A DNA stretch of 64,000 bases from Alicyclobacillus_A sp963788285 (GTDB lineage Bacteria; Bacillota; Bacilli; Alicyclobacillales; Alicyclobacillaceae): assembly GCA_963788285.1 (NCBI GenBank), contig CAWBGB010000006.1:1-64000 (forward strand), written 5' to 3'. The position numbers and the translations under genes were made by a program. This document shows, one piece after another, positions 21,299 to 30,083 of this stretch. The first letter of the stretch is position 1. Each line of letters opens with the position of its first letter. Below the pieces are notes generated by a model that worked only from the letters and a program-made list of their open reading frames with translations, was not told the DNA's origin and made no database searches.

Positions 21299-21403
21299 AT
21301 GCACGAAGGCGTGCGCATGACTTGTCATGGATACTCGAGTGCATGTTGTAAGCGTTTTACATGGTTCCAATCAAGTTTGAGTAACTGGGGGAGATTTAGG
21401 TGA
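21299..21403 (+). CDS. Possible 34-codon upstream ORF of the acyl-CoA dehydrogenase gene
   Basis: ATG 21299 follows AAGAGGGG at normal spacing. The frame ends in TGA (21401-21403), overlapping the GTG start of the next gene by two bases (GTGA), which would allow translational coupling. The peptide (MHEGVRMTCHGYSSACCKRF and on) has three Cys. The arrangement could be chance. Confidence 0.25.
   Translation: MHEGVRMTCHGYSSACCKRFTWFQSSLSNWGRFR
21347..21361 (+). promoter_or_regulatory. cre-like palindrome
   Basis: TGTAAGCGTTTTACA is a near-perfect palindrome resembling a CcpA cre with one extra base in the right half. It lies 39-53 bp before the acyl-CoA dehydrogenase start, where binding would repress a catabolic operon in rich sugar. 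Confidence 0.4.
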
Positions 21404-22551
21404 ACTTTGAATTACCGGAAGAGTTATTGCAGATGAAGCAAACGATACGCGAGTTCATTGAGAACGAAGTCGAGCCGCTCGCCATGCAGATTGAAGAAAA
21501 TGATCACGTCCCGGACACATTGCTGGAAAAATCGAAGGAGCTTGGTTTGTTTGGCCTCAGCATTCCGGAAGAATATGGCGGAATGGGTCTGGACATGATT
21601 GGTAAATGCGCGTTGTTTGAGGAACTTGGAAAGACCATTAACGGTTATACAACCATTCTCGGTGCGCACAACGGCATCGGTTCCGTCGGGATTGTGGAAT
21701 TTGCGAATGAAGAGCAAAAGCAACGGTACCTACCGAAAATGGCGAGCGGAGAATACATTGGCGCGTTTGCGTTAACCGAACCTGAAGCGGGGTCGAATGC
21801 AGCCAATTTGAAAACAACCGCGGTCAAAAAAGGGGATAGGTACATCATCAACGGTCAGAAAATATACATCACCAACGCGCCGATTGCAGACGTGTTCACA
21901 GTGATGGCCGTGACGGACAAGAGTCAGGGTGCCAAGGGGATCACTTCCTTTATTGTAGAGAAGAACTTCCCAGGATTTCACGTCGGAAGCATCGAGAAAA
22001 AGATGGGGCTACATGGATCTCACACCGCGCAGTTGTATTTCGAAGACCTGGAGGTGCCAGAGGAAAACGTGCTGGGTGTCCCAGGCCAAGGCTACGTCAA
22101 CGCCTTAAAGATCTTGGCTAACGGCCGGGCGGGATTGGCAGCGAGGTGCCTTGGATCGTGCCAGTACTTATTGGAAAAGTCTCTGGCGTATGCAATCCAG
22201 CGCGAACAGTTCGGGAAACCCATCTTTGAACAGCAGATTATCCAGCACTACCTCGCAGAAATGGCCCTGGACATTGAGACGCTTCGCTCCTTCATCTACA
22301 GAGTGGCCTGGATGACCGACCAAGGCATGAACGTCATCAAAGAGGCGGCCATGGTGAAATTGTATGGCTCTGAAGTCTACAACCGGGTTGCGGACAAGGC
22401 TGTTCAAATTCACGGTGGCATTGGCTACATTGCCGATTACCCGATAGAGCGTTTCTACCGGGATGCGCGCATCACGAGAATTTACGAGGGCACCTCGGAA
22501 ATTCAAAAGAACATTATTGCTTCGCGGTTGAAGAAAGAATACGAGGGATGA
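21400..22551 (+). CDS. Acyl-CoA dehydrogenase
   Basis: A 383-residue FAD enzyme that makes the alpha,beta double bond in acyl-CoA. Visible motifs are the FAD/substrate loop FALTEPEAGSNAANLKTT (123-140), an Arg-containing helix AIQREQFGKPI (265-275), VQIHGGIGYI (336-345), and the C-terminal RIYEGTSEIQ, whose Glu363 sits where short/medium-chain family members keep the catalytic base. Start GTG 21400 follows GGGGGAG. Four bases after its stop comes a CoA-transferase gene, so the pair probably activates and then oxidises a carboxylic acid. Chain length and substrate cannot be read from the sequence. Confidence 0.93.
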   Translation: MNFELPEELLQMKQTIREFIENEVEPLAMQIEENDHVPDTLLEKSKELGLFGLSIPEEYGGMGLDMIGKCALFEELGKTINGYTTILGAHNGIGSVGIVEFANEEQKQRYLPKMASGEYIGAFALTEPEAGSNAANLKTTAVKKGDRYIINGQKIYITNAPIADVFTVMAVTDKSQGAKGITSFIVEKNFPGFHVGSIEKKMGLHGSHTAQLYFEDLEVPEENVLGVPGQGYVNALKILANGRAGLAARCLGSCQYLLEKSLAYAIQREQFGKPIFEQQIIQHYLAEMALDIETLRSFIYRVAWMTDQGMNVIKEAAMVKLYGSEVYNRVADKAVQIHGGIGYIADYPIERFYRDARITRIYEGTSEIQKNIIASRLKKEYEG

Positions 22552-22554
22552 ACC

Positions 22555-23736
22555 ATGCGACCACTGACGGGCATCAAGGTATTGGATCTCAGTCGTGTGT
22601 TGGCGGGGCCATTTTGTTCGCAAATTTTGAGTGACCTGGGTGCAGACGTAATCAAGGTGGAGAGTCTGGAAGGCGATGAAACACGTCGGTACGAACCGGT
22701 GGTGGATGGGGTCAGCTGCTACTATCTGGCGTTTAACCGTAATAAGCGGAGCATTGCGTTGAACTTAAAGACGAGCGAGGCGCAGGACATCATACGTGAA
22801 CTCGTCAGAGATGCGGATGTTCTGATTGAGAACTTCCGGTACGGAACCATGGACGAGTGGGGGCTTGGGTACGAAGCTCTGAAAGAAATCAATCCCCGCT
22901 TGGTCTACTGTTCGATCAGTGGTTATGGCAGAACGGGTCCGCTGAAAGACCGCCCTGGGTACGACTTGGTCATGCAGGCGTTCAGTGGCCTCATGTCTGT
23001 CACGGGAGTTGAGGAGGGACCACCAGTTCGTACGGGATGGTCTATTGCGGATTTGACGGCTGGAATGTGGGCCGCCATCAGCATTCAAGCCGCTCTCTTT
23101 CAACGGAGCCAGACGGGAAAGGGCCAGTTTGTGGAATCCAGCCTGTTTGAAGGACAACTCGGTTTGATGACGTACTATGCCACAACCTACTTCGCGACGG
23201 GGCAAGTCGGTCAGCGATTGGGCTCCGCCCACTTCAGTCTCGCACCGTACCAAGCGTTTGCGACGAAGGACGGGTACGTCATTATCGCTGTCGGTAACGA
23301 TAGGCTGTTTGTGAAATTGTGTAATGGACTGGGTGCAACCACGTTGCTCGAAGACGAGCGGTTCCAGTCCAATGCGCTGCGTGTCCGCCACCGCAAGGAG
23401 CTGGCCCTTCTACTGGAGGAACATACCAGACAGTATGGATCCAGCCAGCTGGTGGAACTAATGGACCAATGCGGGGTCCCCTGCGCGCCCGTGCAGACGA
23501 TTGACCAAGTGTTGAACAACGAGCAGGTGGCGGAGCGGGGGATGGTTCTTGAGTGTGATTACCCAGGGGTGGGTCCGGTGCGCATGTTGCGTTCACCGTT
23601 TCGGTTCTCCGAATCAGAGGTCAAGTTGGAACGGCGACCACCGCTGTTGAGTGAGCATGCAGAGGAAATCTTGTCCGACCTCGGGCTTTCCAAAGAGAGG
23701 ATTGCGCAATTGAAACAAGACGGAATTGTATTGTAG
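22555..23736 (+). CDS. CaiB/BaiF family III CoA-transferase
   Basis: A 393-residue enzyme that moves CoA between carboxylic acids. The N-terminus GIKVLDLSRVLAGPFCSQIL and the VIKVE segment are hallmarks of the family. The RPGYDLVMQAFSGLMSVTG block (133-151) carries an Asp in the region where the family forms acyl-aspartate intermediates. IADLTAGM and a C-terminal GVPCAPVQTIDQVL complete the fold. The gene starts three bases after the dehydrogenase stop, so they form an operon. Members include formyl-, crotonobetainyl- and succinyl-CoA transferases, and alpha-methylacyl-CoA racemases share the fold. The exact acid is unknown. Confidence 0.92.
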   Translation: MRPLTGIKVLDLSRVLAGPFCSQILSDLGADVIKVESLEGDETRRYEPVVDGVSCYYLAFNRNKRSIALNLKTSEAQDIIRELVRDADVLIENFRYGTMDEWGLGYEALKEINPRLVYCSISGYGRTGPLKDRPGYDLVMQAFSGLMSVTGVEEGPPVRTGWSIADLTAGMWAAISIQAALFQRSQTGKGQFVESSLFEGQLGLMTYYATTYFATGQVGQRLGSAHFSLAPYQAFATKDGYVIIAVGNDRLFVKLCNGLGATTLLEDERFQSNALRVRHRKELALLLEEHTRQYGSSQLVELMDQCGVPCAPVQTIDQVLNNEQVAERGMVLECDYPGVGPVRMLRSPFRFSESEVKLERRPPLLSEHAEEILSDLGLSKERIAQLKQDGIVL

Positions 23737-23924
23737 CGGTTGTAGAGGCTCAACAATCGAAAATGGTCCTGCTGACCCTTCGGCGTTGGTCGGAGGCATC
23801 GACAAGAAGTAACATCATTCAGTACACTTATCCTGTTTTCACCACTCAAGTTGGCCGAACGCACCGGTCCAAGCCATTTAGGCCATTTAGTGTGTTGGTT
23901 TAACGATGGAATGGGGTCTGCTCT

Positions 23925-24716
23925 GTGGATTATCACGTTCCTTCCGTGGCGCTGGCCATGCGCATTCTCAAGTTGCTCAGCCGCTACAAGTACAAGAGTT
24001 GTTCATTGAAAGAGATATCGGATCTCTTGGACGCAAACACCACGACCTGTTTACGAGTTCTTCGGACATTAGCGCGAGAGGACTTTATCCAATTTAATCC
24101 CAAGACGAAAAAATATAGCCTGGGCCCGTATCTCATTCCGTTAGGAAATCGGGCCATGGAGCTCAATGACTCCGTCGCGACCATCCTTAGGGAACTCAAA
24201 TCCATTGCTGAACGGACCGGTTTTACCACCGTGTTGATTGAGCGACTCCAAGATAATCACTTGATTTATATTGGCTCTGAGGAGCCCCCTAATGACGAGG
24301 TGAAAATATCGGTCTCCATCGGACAACAGTTTCCGATTGGTGGAGTCGCATTTGGCCGGTGCTTCTTAGCGTACGACGATGAGCAACAGTGGCGGAGGCT
24401 GATCCAGGAAGGCGTGTTGAGAAGTGGGGAGGATGCCGCGGATTCGGAGACGTTGATTCAGAAGCTAAAGGAGATCAGGGAACAGGGGTACGCTGTTTCA
24501 CACGGCGAATTGACGCCTGGCATATCGTCCTTCGCTGCACCCATCTTCGATAAAGCGGGGAATGTGGAATTTGTATTGGCATGCCTGGCCATGACGTCGC
24601 AACTAGATCAGGATCAAGGACTGCGAGCCATTGAGGTGTTGGTTGAGAAAACACGCAAGTTGTCGGAATGGAACGGGTTCCAACAACGACGGACAAACGG
24701 ATCTGTTTTTGAGTAA
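23925..24716 (+). CDS. IclR family transcriptional regulator
   Basis: A 263-residue regulator. Residues about 5-60 form the winged helix (VALAMRILKLLSRY, then SLKEISDLLDANTTTCLRVL), and about 80-250 form the effector domain typical of IclR (GFTTVLIERLQDNHLIYIGS, PIGGVAFGRCFLAY, ISSFAAPIFDKAG). The start is GTG 23925. It follows the dehydrogenase and CoA-transferase genes on the same strand after 188 bases and probably controls them in response to their acid substrate. The intervening 188 bases hold no other gene. Confidence 0.9.
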   Translation: MDYHVPSVALAMRILKLLSRYKYKSCSLKEISDLLDANTTTCLRVLRTLAREDFIQFNPKTKKYSLGPYLIPLGNRAMELNDSVATILRELKSIAERTGFTTVLIERLQDNHLIYIGSEEPPNDEVKISVSIGQQFPIGGVAFGRCFLAYDDEQQWRRLIQEGVLRSGEDAADSETLIQKLKEIREQGYAVSHGELTPGISSFAAPIFDKAGNVEFVLACLAMTSQLDQDQGLRAIEVLVEKTRKLSEWNGFQQRRTNGSVFE

Positions 24717-24802
24717 GTCGTCGATGCGTTTCCGCTGCGGGGGATCAGCCATTACTGACCCCTCTCGCCGCGGCGTGCCAAATATTTCTGGGCGTCTGCA
24801 GC

Positions 24803-26197
24803 TTACACAGCTTTCCTTTGTGTCATGGTTCCGTCAAAAACGAACTCAACGGGGAGGCCATTCACAATGGTTTGGAGAGTCACGGGCTGTCCCCATAACC
24901 GATACACACTTGGCAGCGTTCGTTCAATGTAGTCAACATCCAACTCCTGACCTTCAAACGAGTGGGTGATACGCAGCCCACGGGGGTCTTTGGGATCATC
25001 GTTGGTCACGTACAGGGTTGGGAATCCGCCGTTGGTTCGTTGCTGGACAAGGATGTCTCGGATGACTTCGTAATCCCGCTCGATGACCACCCAATCCATG
25101 CCTCTCTTCTCGTACAAGTACAAATCACACTCATCCACGATGTCTTGGTTCAGGTAGTTGCGAAGAAAACTTGTATCAGATTCACATTCTCGGACTTCAA
25201 ACATCTTCTCTCTACCGTGTTTTCGTTCGATATCTCGCCAGATGGAAAGCCCGACGTTGTAAGGATTAAGAGTGTATCGGTTCGGTTGCGTCACGCCGGC
25301 CGTGAGTTGAGCGAAATCGATGGCATCCTGCCCTTCCAGATCCATCGCCTGCATGAGCTCTGTGTGCCAGTAGGTCGCCCAACCTTCATTCATGATTTTG
25401 GTCTCCAGTTGCGGCCAGAAGTACAGCATTTCGTCGTGTACCACCGAGATTACGTCGCGCTCCCAATCTTCGAGTTGACGGCTGTGCTCAACGATGTACA
25501 TCAGCAGGTCTTTCGAGTGTCCTGGTTGAGGCGTGCGGAGGCGAGTTGCAGTGGTCAACCGTTCGTTGCGGATAACATCTGCAATGCGTGAACTGGCGTT
25601 GTTGTCTTCCGATTTGGGCTTGCCAATGGACCAAAGGTCATCGTATGGGTTCCGACCTGCTTTCTTCACTTCCTGCTCGGGGACGTGGGCCCTAGAACGC
25701 CATGATGCATCCACATGTTCCTGGATGGAGAGGGCAGCATCCAGTATCTCTTCCACGCGGTTCACCCCGTACATTTCCTCGTATTTTCGAAAGCGCTCCG
25801 CAGACGCAGCCATGGAATCGACCATCCGACGGTTGGTATAGCGGAAGCGGGCGTTATTTTTGAAGAAATCGCTGTGCCCAAGCACATGGGCCACAATCAT
25901 CTCATTCTGTAGGACGGTGTTGGAGTCTAGTAGGAATGCGAAACATGGGTCGTTGTTGACGACGAGTTCGTAGATGCGCGACAGGCCGAGATCGAAGTCC
26001 AGCTTCTGACGGTAGTACTGCTTGCCAAAGCTCCAGTGACTGTATCTGGTGGGCATACCAAATCCAGCAATGGTGTAGACGACGTCCGCGGGACAAATTT
26101 CGTACCGCATATCGAAGAAATCAAGTCCATAGGACCCCGCCTTTGACTCCATCCATGCAATAGATTTTTCCAAACGAACATAGTCCTCTTGTTTCAT
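24803..26197 (-). CDS. spoVR: SpoVR family protein
   Basis: A 464-residue cytosolic protein of the SpoVR/YcgB family. In Bacillus it is linked to spore cortex formation and in Escherichia coli to stationary-phase stress; its biochemistry is unknown. Conserved stretches are the N-terminal FDMRYEICPADVVY, GFGMPTRYSHWSFGKQY, NDPCFAFLLDSN, VLGHSDFFKNN, and the central INEGWATYWH-like block (MNEGWATYWHTELM). It overlaps the upstream yhbH gene by four bases (ATGA) and is last in prkA-yhbH-spoVR, a neighbourhood also conserved in E. coli as yeaG-yeaH-ycgB partners. Confidence 0.95.
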   Translation of the reverse strand: MKQEDYVRLEKSIAWMESKAGSYGLDFFDMRYEICPADVVYTIAGFGMPTRYSHWSFGKQYYRQKLDFDLGLSRIYELVVNNDPCFAFLLDSNTVLQNEMIVAHVLGHSDFFKNNARFRYTNRRMVDSMAASAERFRKYEEMYGVNRVEEILDAALSIQEHVDASWRSRAHVPEQEVKKAGRNPYDDLWSIGKPKSEDNNASSRIADVIRNERLTTATRLRTPQPGHSKDLLMYIVEHSRQLEDWERDVISVVHDEMLYFWPQLETKIMNEGWATYWHTELMQAMDLEGQDAIDFAQLTAGVTQPNRYTLNPYNVGLSIWRDIERKHGREKMFEVRECESDTSFLRNYLNQDIVDECDLYLYEKRGMDWVVIERDYEVIRDILVQQRTNGGFPTLYVTNDDPKDPRGLRITHSFEGQELDVDYIERTLPSVYRLWGQPVTLQTIVNGLPVEFVFDGTMTQRKAV

Positions 26198-27321
26198 GCA
26201 CTGGTCACTTCCTTTCTCTGAAAGAAAAGGCGCAACGCGTTCAAGATTTGCTTATGATCCTGGATGGTTGTCCACCGGAACTCCGGTTGATGTAGATTTT
26301 CTACAGCCTTTGACAGTACCGTCGTGCGGCTGTACGAGTTCACTTCGAGATAGCCAATCATCGATGCAACGTTGCACAGTTCGTCAATCAATGTCACCGT
26401 TGGTTCGTTGTCACTGAACAGATTGTCCCCGTCGCTGATATACATCAGATAGATGTTCCACAGTTCCGGCGGATAATCTGACTGAATCAAGTCTTTCGCA
26501 GCTTGGAACACGGAGGAACACAACGTGCCGCCACTTTCTCTGACGCTGTAGAACGTTTCCTTATTGGTTTCATATGCTTCTGTATGGTGGACGAGGTAGC
26601 GCATATCCACGTGCGAGTACTGCTTTTTCAGGAATTTCTCCATCCAGAAGAAGAACGTTCTCGCCACATATTTTTCGGATGTCCCCATACTACCCGAGAC
26701 ATCCATCATGGCAATGACCACGGCGCCCGTTTCCGGGCGGAGCGTGTCTTCCCACGTCTTGAAGCGCAAGTCATCTTCGGTAACGGTCAGTCTGTCACCC
26801 TTGTGTTTACTTCTGCGCAGCGCTTCTATCAATGTTCGTTTGCGGTCGATATTGGACCGTATTCCTTTGTTGCGTATATCTGTAAAATCAAAACCATCCG
26901 TCATGATGTCCTTGGTCTGTGGCTTATCTTTCAAGTTGGGCAGGCAAAGATCGGAAAATACGGCGTCTTCAATCTCTTCCAGAGTGACGTCTGCTTCCAG
27001 GGAGTGTTCTCCGGGTTGGTCACCCGCACCCGACCCGGGGGCACTGGGCTCCGGGACAGCCTTGCCGATGGATTGTCCCTTTTGTCCGGGGCCTTGTCCC
27101 ACGTGTTTTTGCTTGCCATAGTCATATCTGAAATGTGGTTCATCGAGCTGTTTTACCGGGATCCGCACCGTGCGTTTACCATCCGACAGGATGATGTCAT
27201 GGTGAGAGACGATGTCTGCGAGGTTGCCGCGAATGGCTTCCTTTATCTTCTCACGGTGTCGCGTCTGAGCTCTCTGGCCTCGTCGGTCCAGAGACCAGTC
27301 GTCGTGTACCAATATCCCCAT
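26194..27321 (-). CDS. yhbH: YhbH/YeaH family protein (DUF444, VWA-like)
   Basis: A 375-residue sporulation/stress protein. The N-terminal half is basic and contains HFRYDYGKQKHVGQGPGQ and a disordered Gly/Pro/Ser segment (about 75-105). The C-terminal half is a von Willebrand A-like domain with the metal motif MMDVSGSMG (about 205-213) and YISDGDN. AGGAGG precedes ATG 27321. It sits between prkA and spoVR in one minus-strand transcript. Partnership with the PrkA kinase is known in enterobacteria (YeaG-YeaH) and is inferred here. Confidence 0.95.
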   Translation of the reverse strand: MGILVHDDWSLDRRGQRAQTRHREKIKEAIRGNLADIVSHHDIILSDGKRTVRIPVKQLDEPHFRYDYGKQKHVGQGPGQKGQSIGKAVPEPSAPGSGAGDQPGEHSLEADVTLEEIEDAVFSDLCLPNLKDKPQTKDIMTDGFDFTDIRNKGIRSNIDRKRTLIEALRRSKHKGDRLTVTEDDLRFKTWEDTLRPETGAVVIAMMDVSGSMGTSEKYVARTFFFWMEKFLKKQYSHVDMRYLVHHTEAYETNKETFYSVRESGGTLCSSVFQAAKDLIQSDYPPELWNIYLMYISDGDNLFSDNEPTVTLIDELCNVASMIGYLEVNSYSRTTVLSKAVENLHQPEFRWTTIQDHKQILNALRLFFQRKEVTSA

Positions 27322-27375
27322 CGTGTCTCCTCCTTGCTTTTACTTAAGCGATTTAGCAAAATCCCATTTTGGAAC

Positions 27376-27438
27376 GGTTCAGCACACATAGTGGATGTGT
27401 TTCATTACTGCCTGAAACACTTCGTATTGTGCTGAACC
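27376..27438. repeat. Nested inverted repeats between prkA and yhbH
   Basis: GGTTCAGCACA (27376-27386) is exactly complementary to 27428-27438. Inside, GTGTTTCA (27397-27404) is exactly complementary to TGAAACAC (27413-27420). In the mRNA this forms a two-step hairpin in the 170-base gap between prkA and yhbH. GGTTCAGCAC recurs at 31317. The element could tune relative expression or be a small mobile repeat. Confidence 0.65.
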
Positions 27439-27492
27439 AGTTGTGTGTCGCTATTATGCAAATCGCTGACTTCACGGGTGCTGCTTTTCTGC

Positions 27493-29379
27493 TTATCGGT
27501 TCAACAAGCTTCCCACGTATTTCAAGACCTCATTTGCACAGATATGACAATACCCGTGTTTTTCCACAAGGGTCTCGTGAACTTGGTTAATCCGCTTGAG
27601 TTGGTCGGGGTCGGGCGTCTTGGCGTTCGTCGTAATTTTGACGACATCTTTCAGGTCATTGAACAGTTTCCGTTCAATGGCTTCTTTCAACCGCTCGTGC
27701 GAATCGTAGGCAAAAACTTTGCCTCGCCGGGCGTAAGAAGACATCCGAATGAGAATCTCTTCTCGGAATTGTGTCTTGGCGTTTTCGCTTACGCCAATCT
27801 GCTCCTCGATGGAGCGCATCAGCGTTTCATCGGGATCCACTTCTTCGTCTGTGATGGGGTCCTTTAGCTTCTGTTTGTTGCAGTACGCTTCCACATTGTC
27901 CAGGTAGTTGTTGAACAGGGATTGTGCAGATTCTTCGTAGGAATAGACGAAGGCTTTCTGCACTTCCTTTTTCACCACCTCGTCATATTCCTGGCGGGCG
28001 GCACTGATGTAGTTGAGGAGCTTGTCCTTATCCGCTTGCGAGATGCTCGCGTGTTGATCCAATCCGTCCTTCAGAGACCGTAAAATGTCGAGGGCATTAA
28101 TACACGTCGACTCATTTCGGACAAGAGCAGAGGAGATGCGGTTGATGACATACCGTGGATCAATCCCGCTCATGCCCTCGAGGGGATGTTCGCTTTGCAG
28201 TTCCTTTACGTCAATTTCGTTGCCTTCCACCGATTGGCCGTCGTACAGTTTGAGCTTTTTCATCAATTCGGCCTTTGTTGATTCCTTCAACCGGGACAAT
28301 ACGGAGAAGATGGCCGCAGTACGGAGACCGTGAGGGGCCACATGTACGTGGCGCAAGTCGCTTTGTGCGACGAGCTTTTCGTAGATTCTGACCTCGTCGC
28401 TGACACGCAAGGTGTACGGAATCGGCATGACGACCATCCGGGAATGCAAGGCTTCGTTTTTCTTATTCGAGATAAACGTCTGGTACTCTGTTTCGTTGGT
28501 ATGTGCAACAACCAGTTCATCCGCGCTGATGAGCGCGAATCGGCCGGCCTTAAAGTTTCCTTCTTGTGTCAGACTGAGCAAGTGGTACAAGAACTTGCTG
28601 TCAATCTTTAACATCTCTTGCATTTCCAAAATGCCGCGATTGGCCTTGTTCAGTTCTCCATCAAACCGAAATGCCCGTGGATCCGACTCTGATCCGTACT
28701 CAGAGATGGTCGAAAAGTCAATGCTTCCGGTTAGTTCCGAGATATCCTGAGACTTTGGATCAGACGGACTAAACGTGCCGATGCCGACGCGCCTGCCTTC
28801 ACTAAACAGAACCCGTTCTACGGGCATTTTCAGGATGTCTCCATTGAACTCTTCGTCCAGGCGCAATTGACAGACAGGGCACAAGTCTCCTTCAATGTGC
28901 ACGTGCAATTCTTTTTCCATCTCAGTCCGAAGTTTGTGCGGGATGAGGTGCAATGGTTCTTCGTGCATGGGGCAACCTTTGATCCCGTAGACGGCACCAC
29001 GGTCTGTGCGACTGTATGCTTCCAAACCGCGCTTCAATAAGGTAACGAGAGAGGACTTGCCGCCGCTGACCGGTCCCATCAGTAAGAGGATCCGTTTACG
29101 GACGTCCAAGCGACGGGCAGCCGAGTGGAAGTATTCTTCCACGAGTCGTTCTAGTGGAATTTGGAGTCCGAAAAGCTCGTTTTCGAAAAAGTGGTAAATC
29201 TTGTGCCCGTCCACCTCTTCGACGCCAGCTGAGACAATCATGTCGTACACTCTCGCATGAGCTGTGTTCGCCACGGCTGGGTTTTGCTCGACAATCCCCA
29301 AATATTTTTCGAAAGTACCTTCCCATTGTAGTTCTCGCTCGTGTTCCTTAAATTCTCTCAATCGAAGTGCAAGGCTCAC
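27493..29379 (-). CDS. prkA: PrkA family serine protein kinase / AAA-type ATPase
   Basis: A 628-residue sporulation-phase kinase, close to the 631 of Bacillus subtilis PrkA. The N-terminal AAA-like region holds the P-loop variant LLLMGPVSGGKSSLVTLLKRG (Walker A about 102-110). The KGCPMHEEPLHLIP and CPVCQLRLDEEF blocks are family signatures, and the C-terminal part is the PrkA kinase domain. The start is GTG 29379, eight bases after AAGGAGG; the frame continues upstream to 29463 but without a ribosome site. It heads prkA-yhbH-spoVR. In Bacillus, PrkA affects spore development; kinase versus protease activity is debated. Confidence 0.95.
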   Translation of the reverse strand: MSLALRLREFKEHERELQWEGTFEKYLGIVEQNPAVANTAHARVYDMIVSAGVEEVDGHKIYHFFENELFGLQIPLERLVEEYFHSAARRLDVRKRILLLMGPVSGGKSSLVTLLKRGLEAYSRTDRGAVYGIKGCPMHEEPLHLIPHKLRTEMEKELHVHIEGDLCPVCQLRLDEEFNGDILKMPVERVLFSEGRRVGIGTFSPSDPKSQDISELTGSIDFSTISEYGSESDPRAFRFDGELNKANRGILEMQEMLKIDSKFLYHLLSLTQEGNFKAGRFALISADELVVAHTNETEYQTFISNKKNEALHSRMVVMPIPYTLRVSDEVRIYEKLVAQSDLRHVHVAPHGLRTAAIFSVLSRLKESTKAELMKKLKLYDGQSVEGNEIDVKELQSEHPLEGMSGIDPRYVINRISSALVRNESTCINALDILRSLKDGLDQHASISQADKDKLLNYISAARQEYDEVVKKEVQKAFVYSYEESAQSLFNNYLDNVEAYCNKQKLKDPITDEEVDPDETLMRSIEEQIGVSENAKTQFREEILIRMSSYARRGKVFAYDSHERLKEAIERKLFNDLKDVVKITTNAKTPDPDQLKRINQVHETLVEKHGYCHICANEVLKYVGSLLNR

Positions 29380-29860
29380 CGTGTTCTCCTCCTTATTAAG
29401 ATAGATGTTTCCGCATTGGGAGAGGGAAGTGACAGACATGTTCTTAATAAACCAGTGTCGCAATTTTGAGCTAAATTAAACCTGGCTGTAGGAAAAAAGA
29501 GACGGACGGACGCTCCATATTTTTGCATTGAACTTGTTTGATATGTAAGGTTTATTTACATAAACACAAAAAATTCGAAAATGACGTTAGTTTATATAAC
29601 ATAACCCATTGATCATCTTGCTTTTCACCGTGTATCGTTGAAATCAAATCCGAAGCAAAGTGGAGGAGGGATTGATGGCCATACACGGTACACCAACAGC
29701 TGTGTGAGCGACGGTGCTCCATGTGAAAATCCGTATCGGGTCCGTAAACTTTTCTTACATCTTGGCTGCGCGTTCATTCTAGTTAGTGACTGCACTCCTC
29801 CTCCTCGAATATTTGTCTGAATTGACCATAAATTTTGCGCCCAGGGCAGGAGGTACCACC
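29380..29860. other. Long divergent gap with a possible leader RNA
   Basis: The left part (29500-29620) is AT-rich and should hold the prkA promoter on the minus strand. On the plus strand an 11-codon frame (29675-29707) follows a very strong ribosome site (GGAGGAGGG, 29662-29670). Further on, CTCCTCCTCCTC (29795-29806) is complementary both to that site and to the ribosome site (CAGGAGG, 29848-29854) of the next gene. No other gene is supported. Confidence 0.4.
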
Positions 29861-30031
29861 GTGGAACATTCAAGTGTGTTTGAAACTGTGATTTTGTCGC
29901 GCTCCGACTTGGTTCATTGGCCAGCGATTTTGAATGAAATTCGCGGTATCGTCGAGTCATCTGACATCAAGGTTGTCGACATTCAGCGAGACAAAGAACA
30001 ACTCATCATTGTCTTTCGCAGGCGTTCTTAA
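29861..30031 (+). CDS. Small hypothetical protein, 56 residues
   Basis: No family recognised. GTG 29861 has a good ribosome site (CAGGAGG, seven bases upstream). The product begins MEHSSVFETVILSRSDLVHW and ends in a beta-rich basic segment (DKEQLIIVFRRRS), looking like a small alpha/beta domain. It ends 52 bases before the FUSC-family gene and probably shares its transcript. Confidence 0.5.
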   Translation: MEHSSVFETVILSRSDLVHWPAILNEIRGIVESSDIKVVDIQRDKEQLIIVFRRRS

Positions 30032-30083
30032 CGGTAGGTGCCGTTCATGTATCGATAGGAATCTCGCCGGAGGGGTGCATGTG

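Noticed and set aside
22765..23391. A 208-codon antisense frame in the CoA-transferase gene
   Set aside because: The sense gene is full length with clear family motifs; the antisense product shows no recognisable domain.
24962..27435. Plus-strand frames of 200-310 codons opposite spoVR and yhbH
   Set aside because: The minus-strand genes are complete, overlapping and recognisable; the plus-strand frames have no family motifs.
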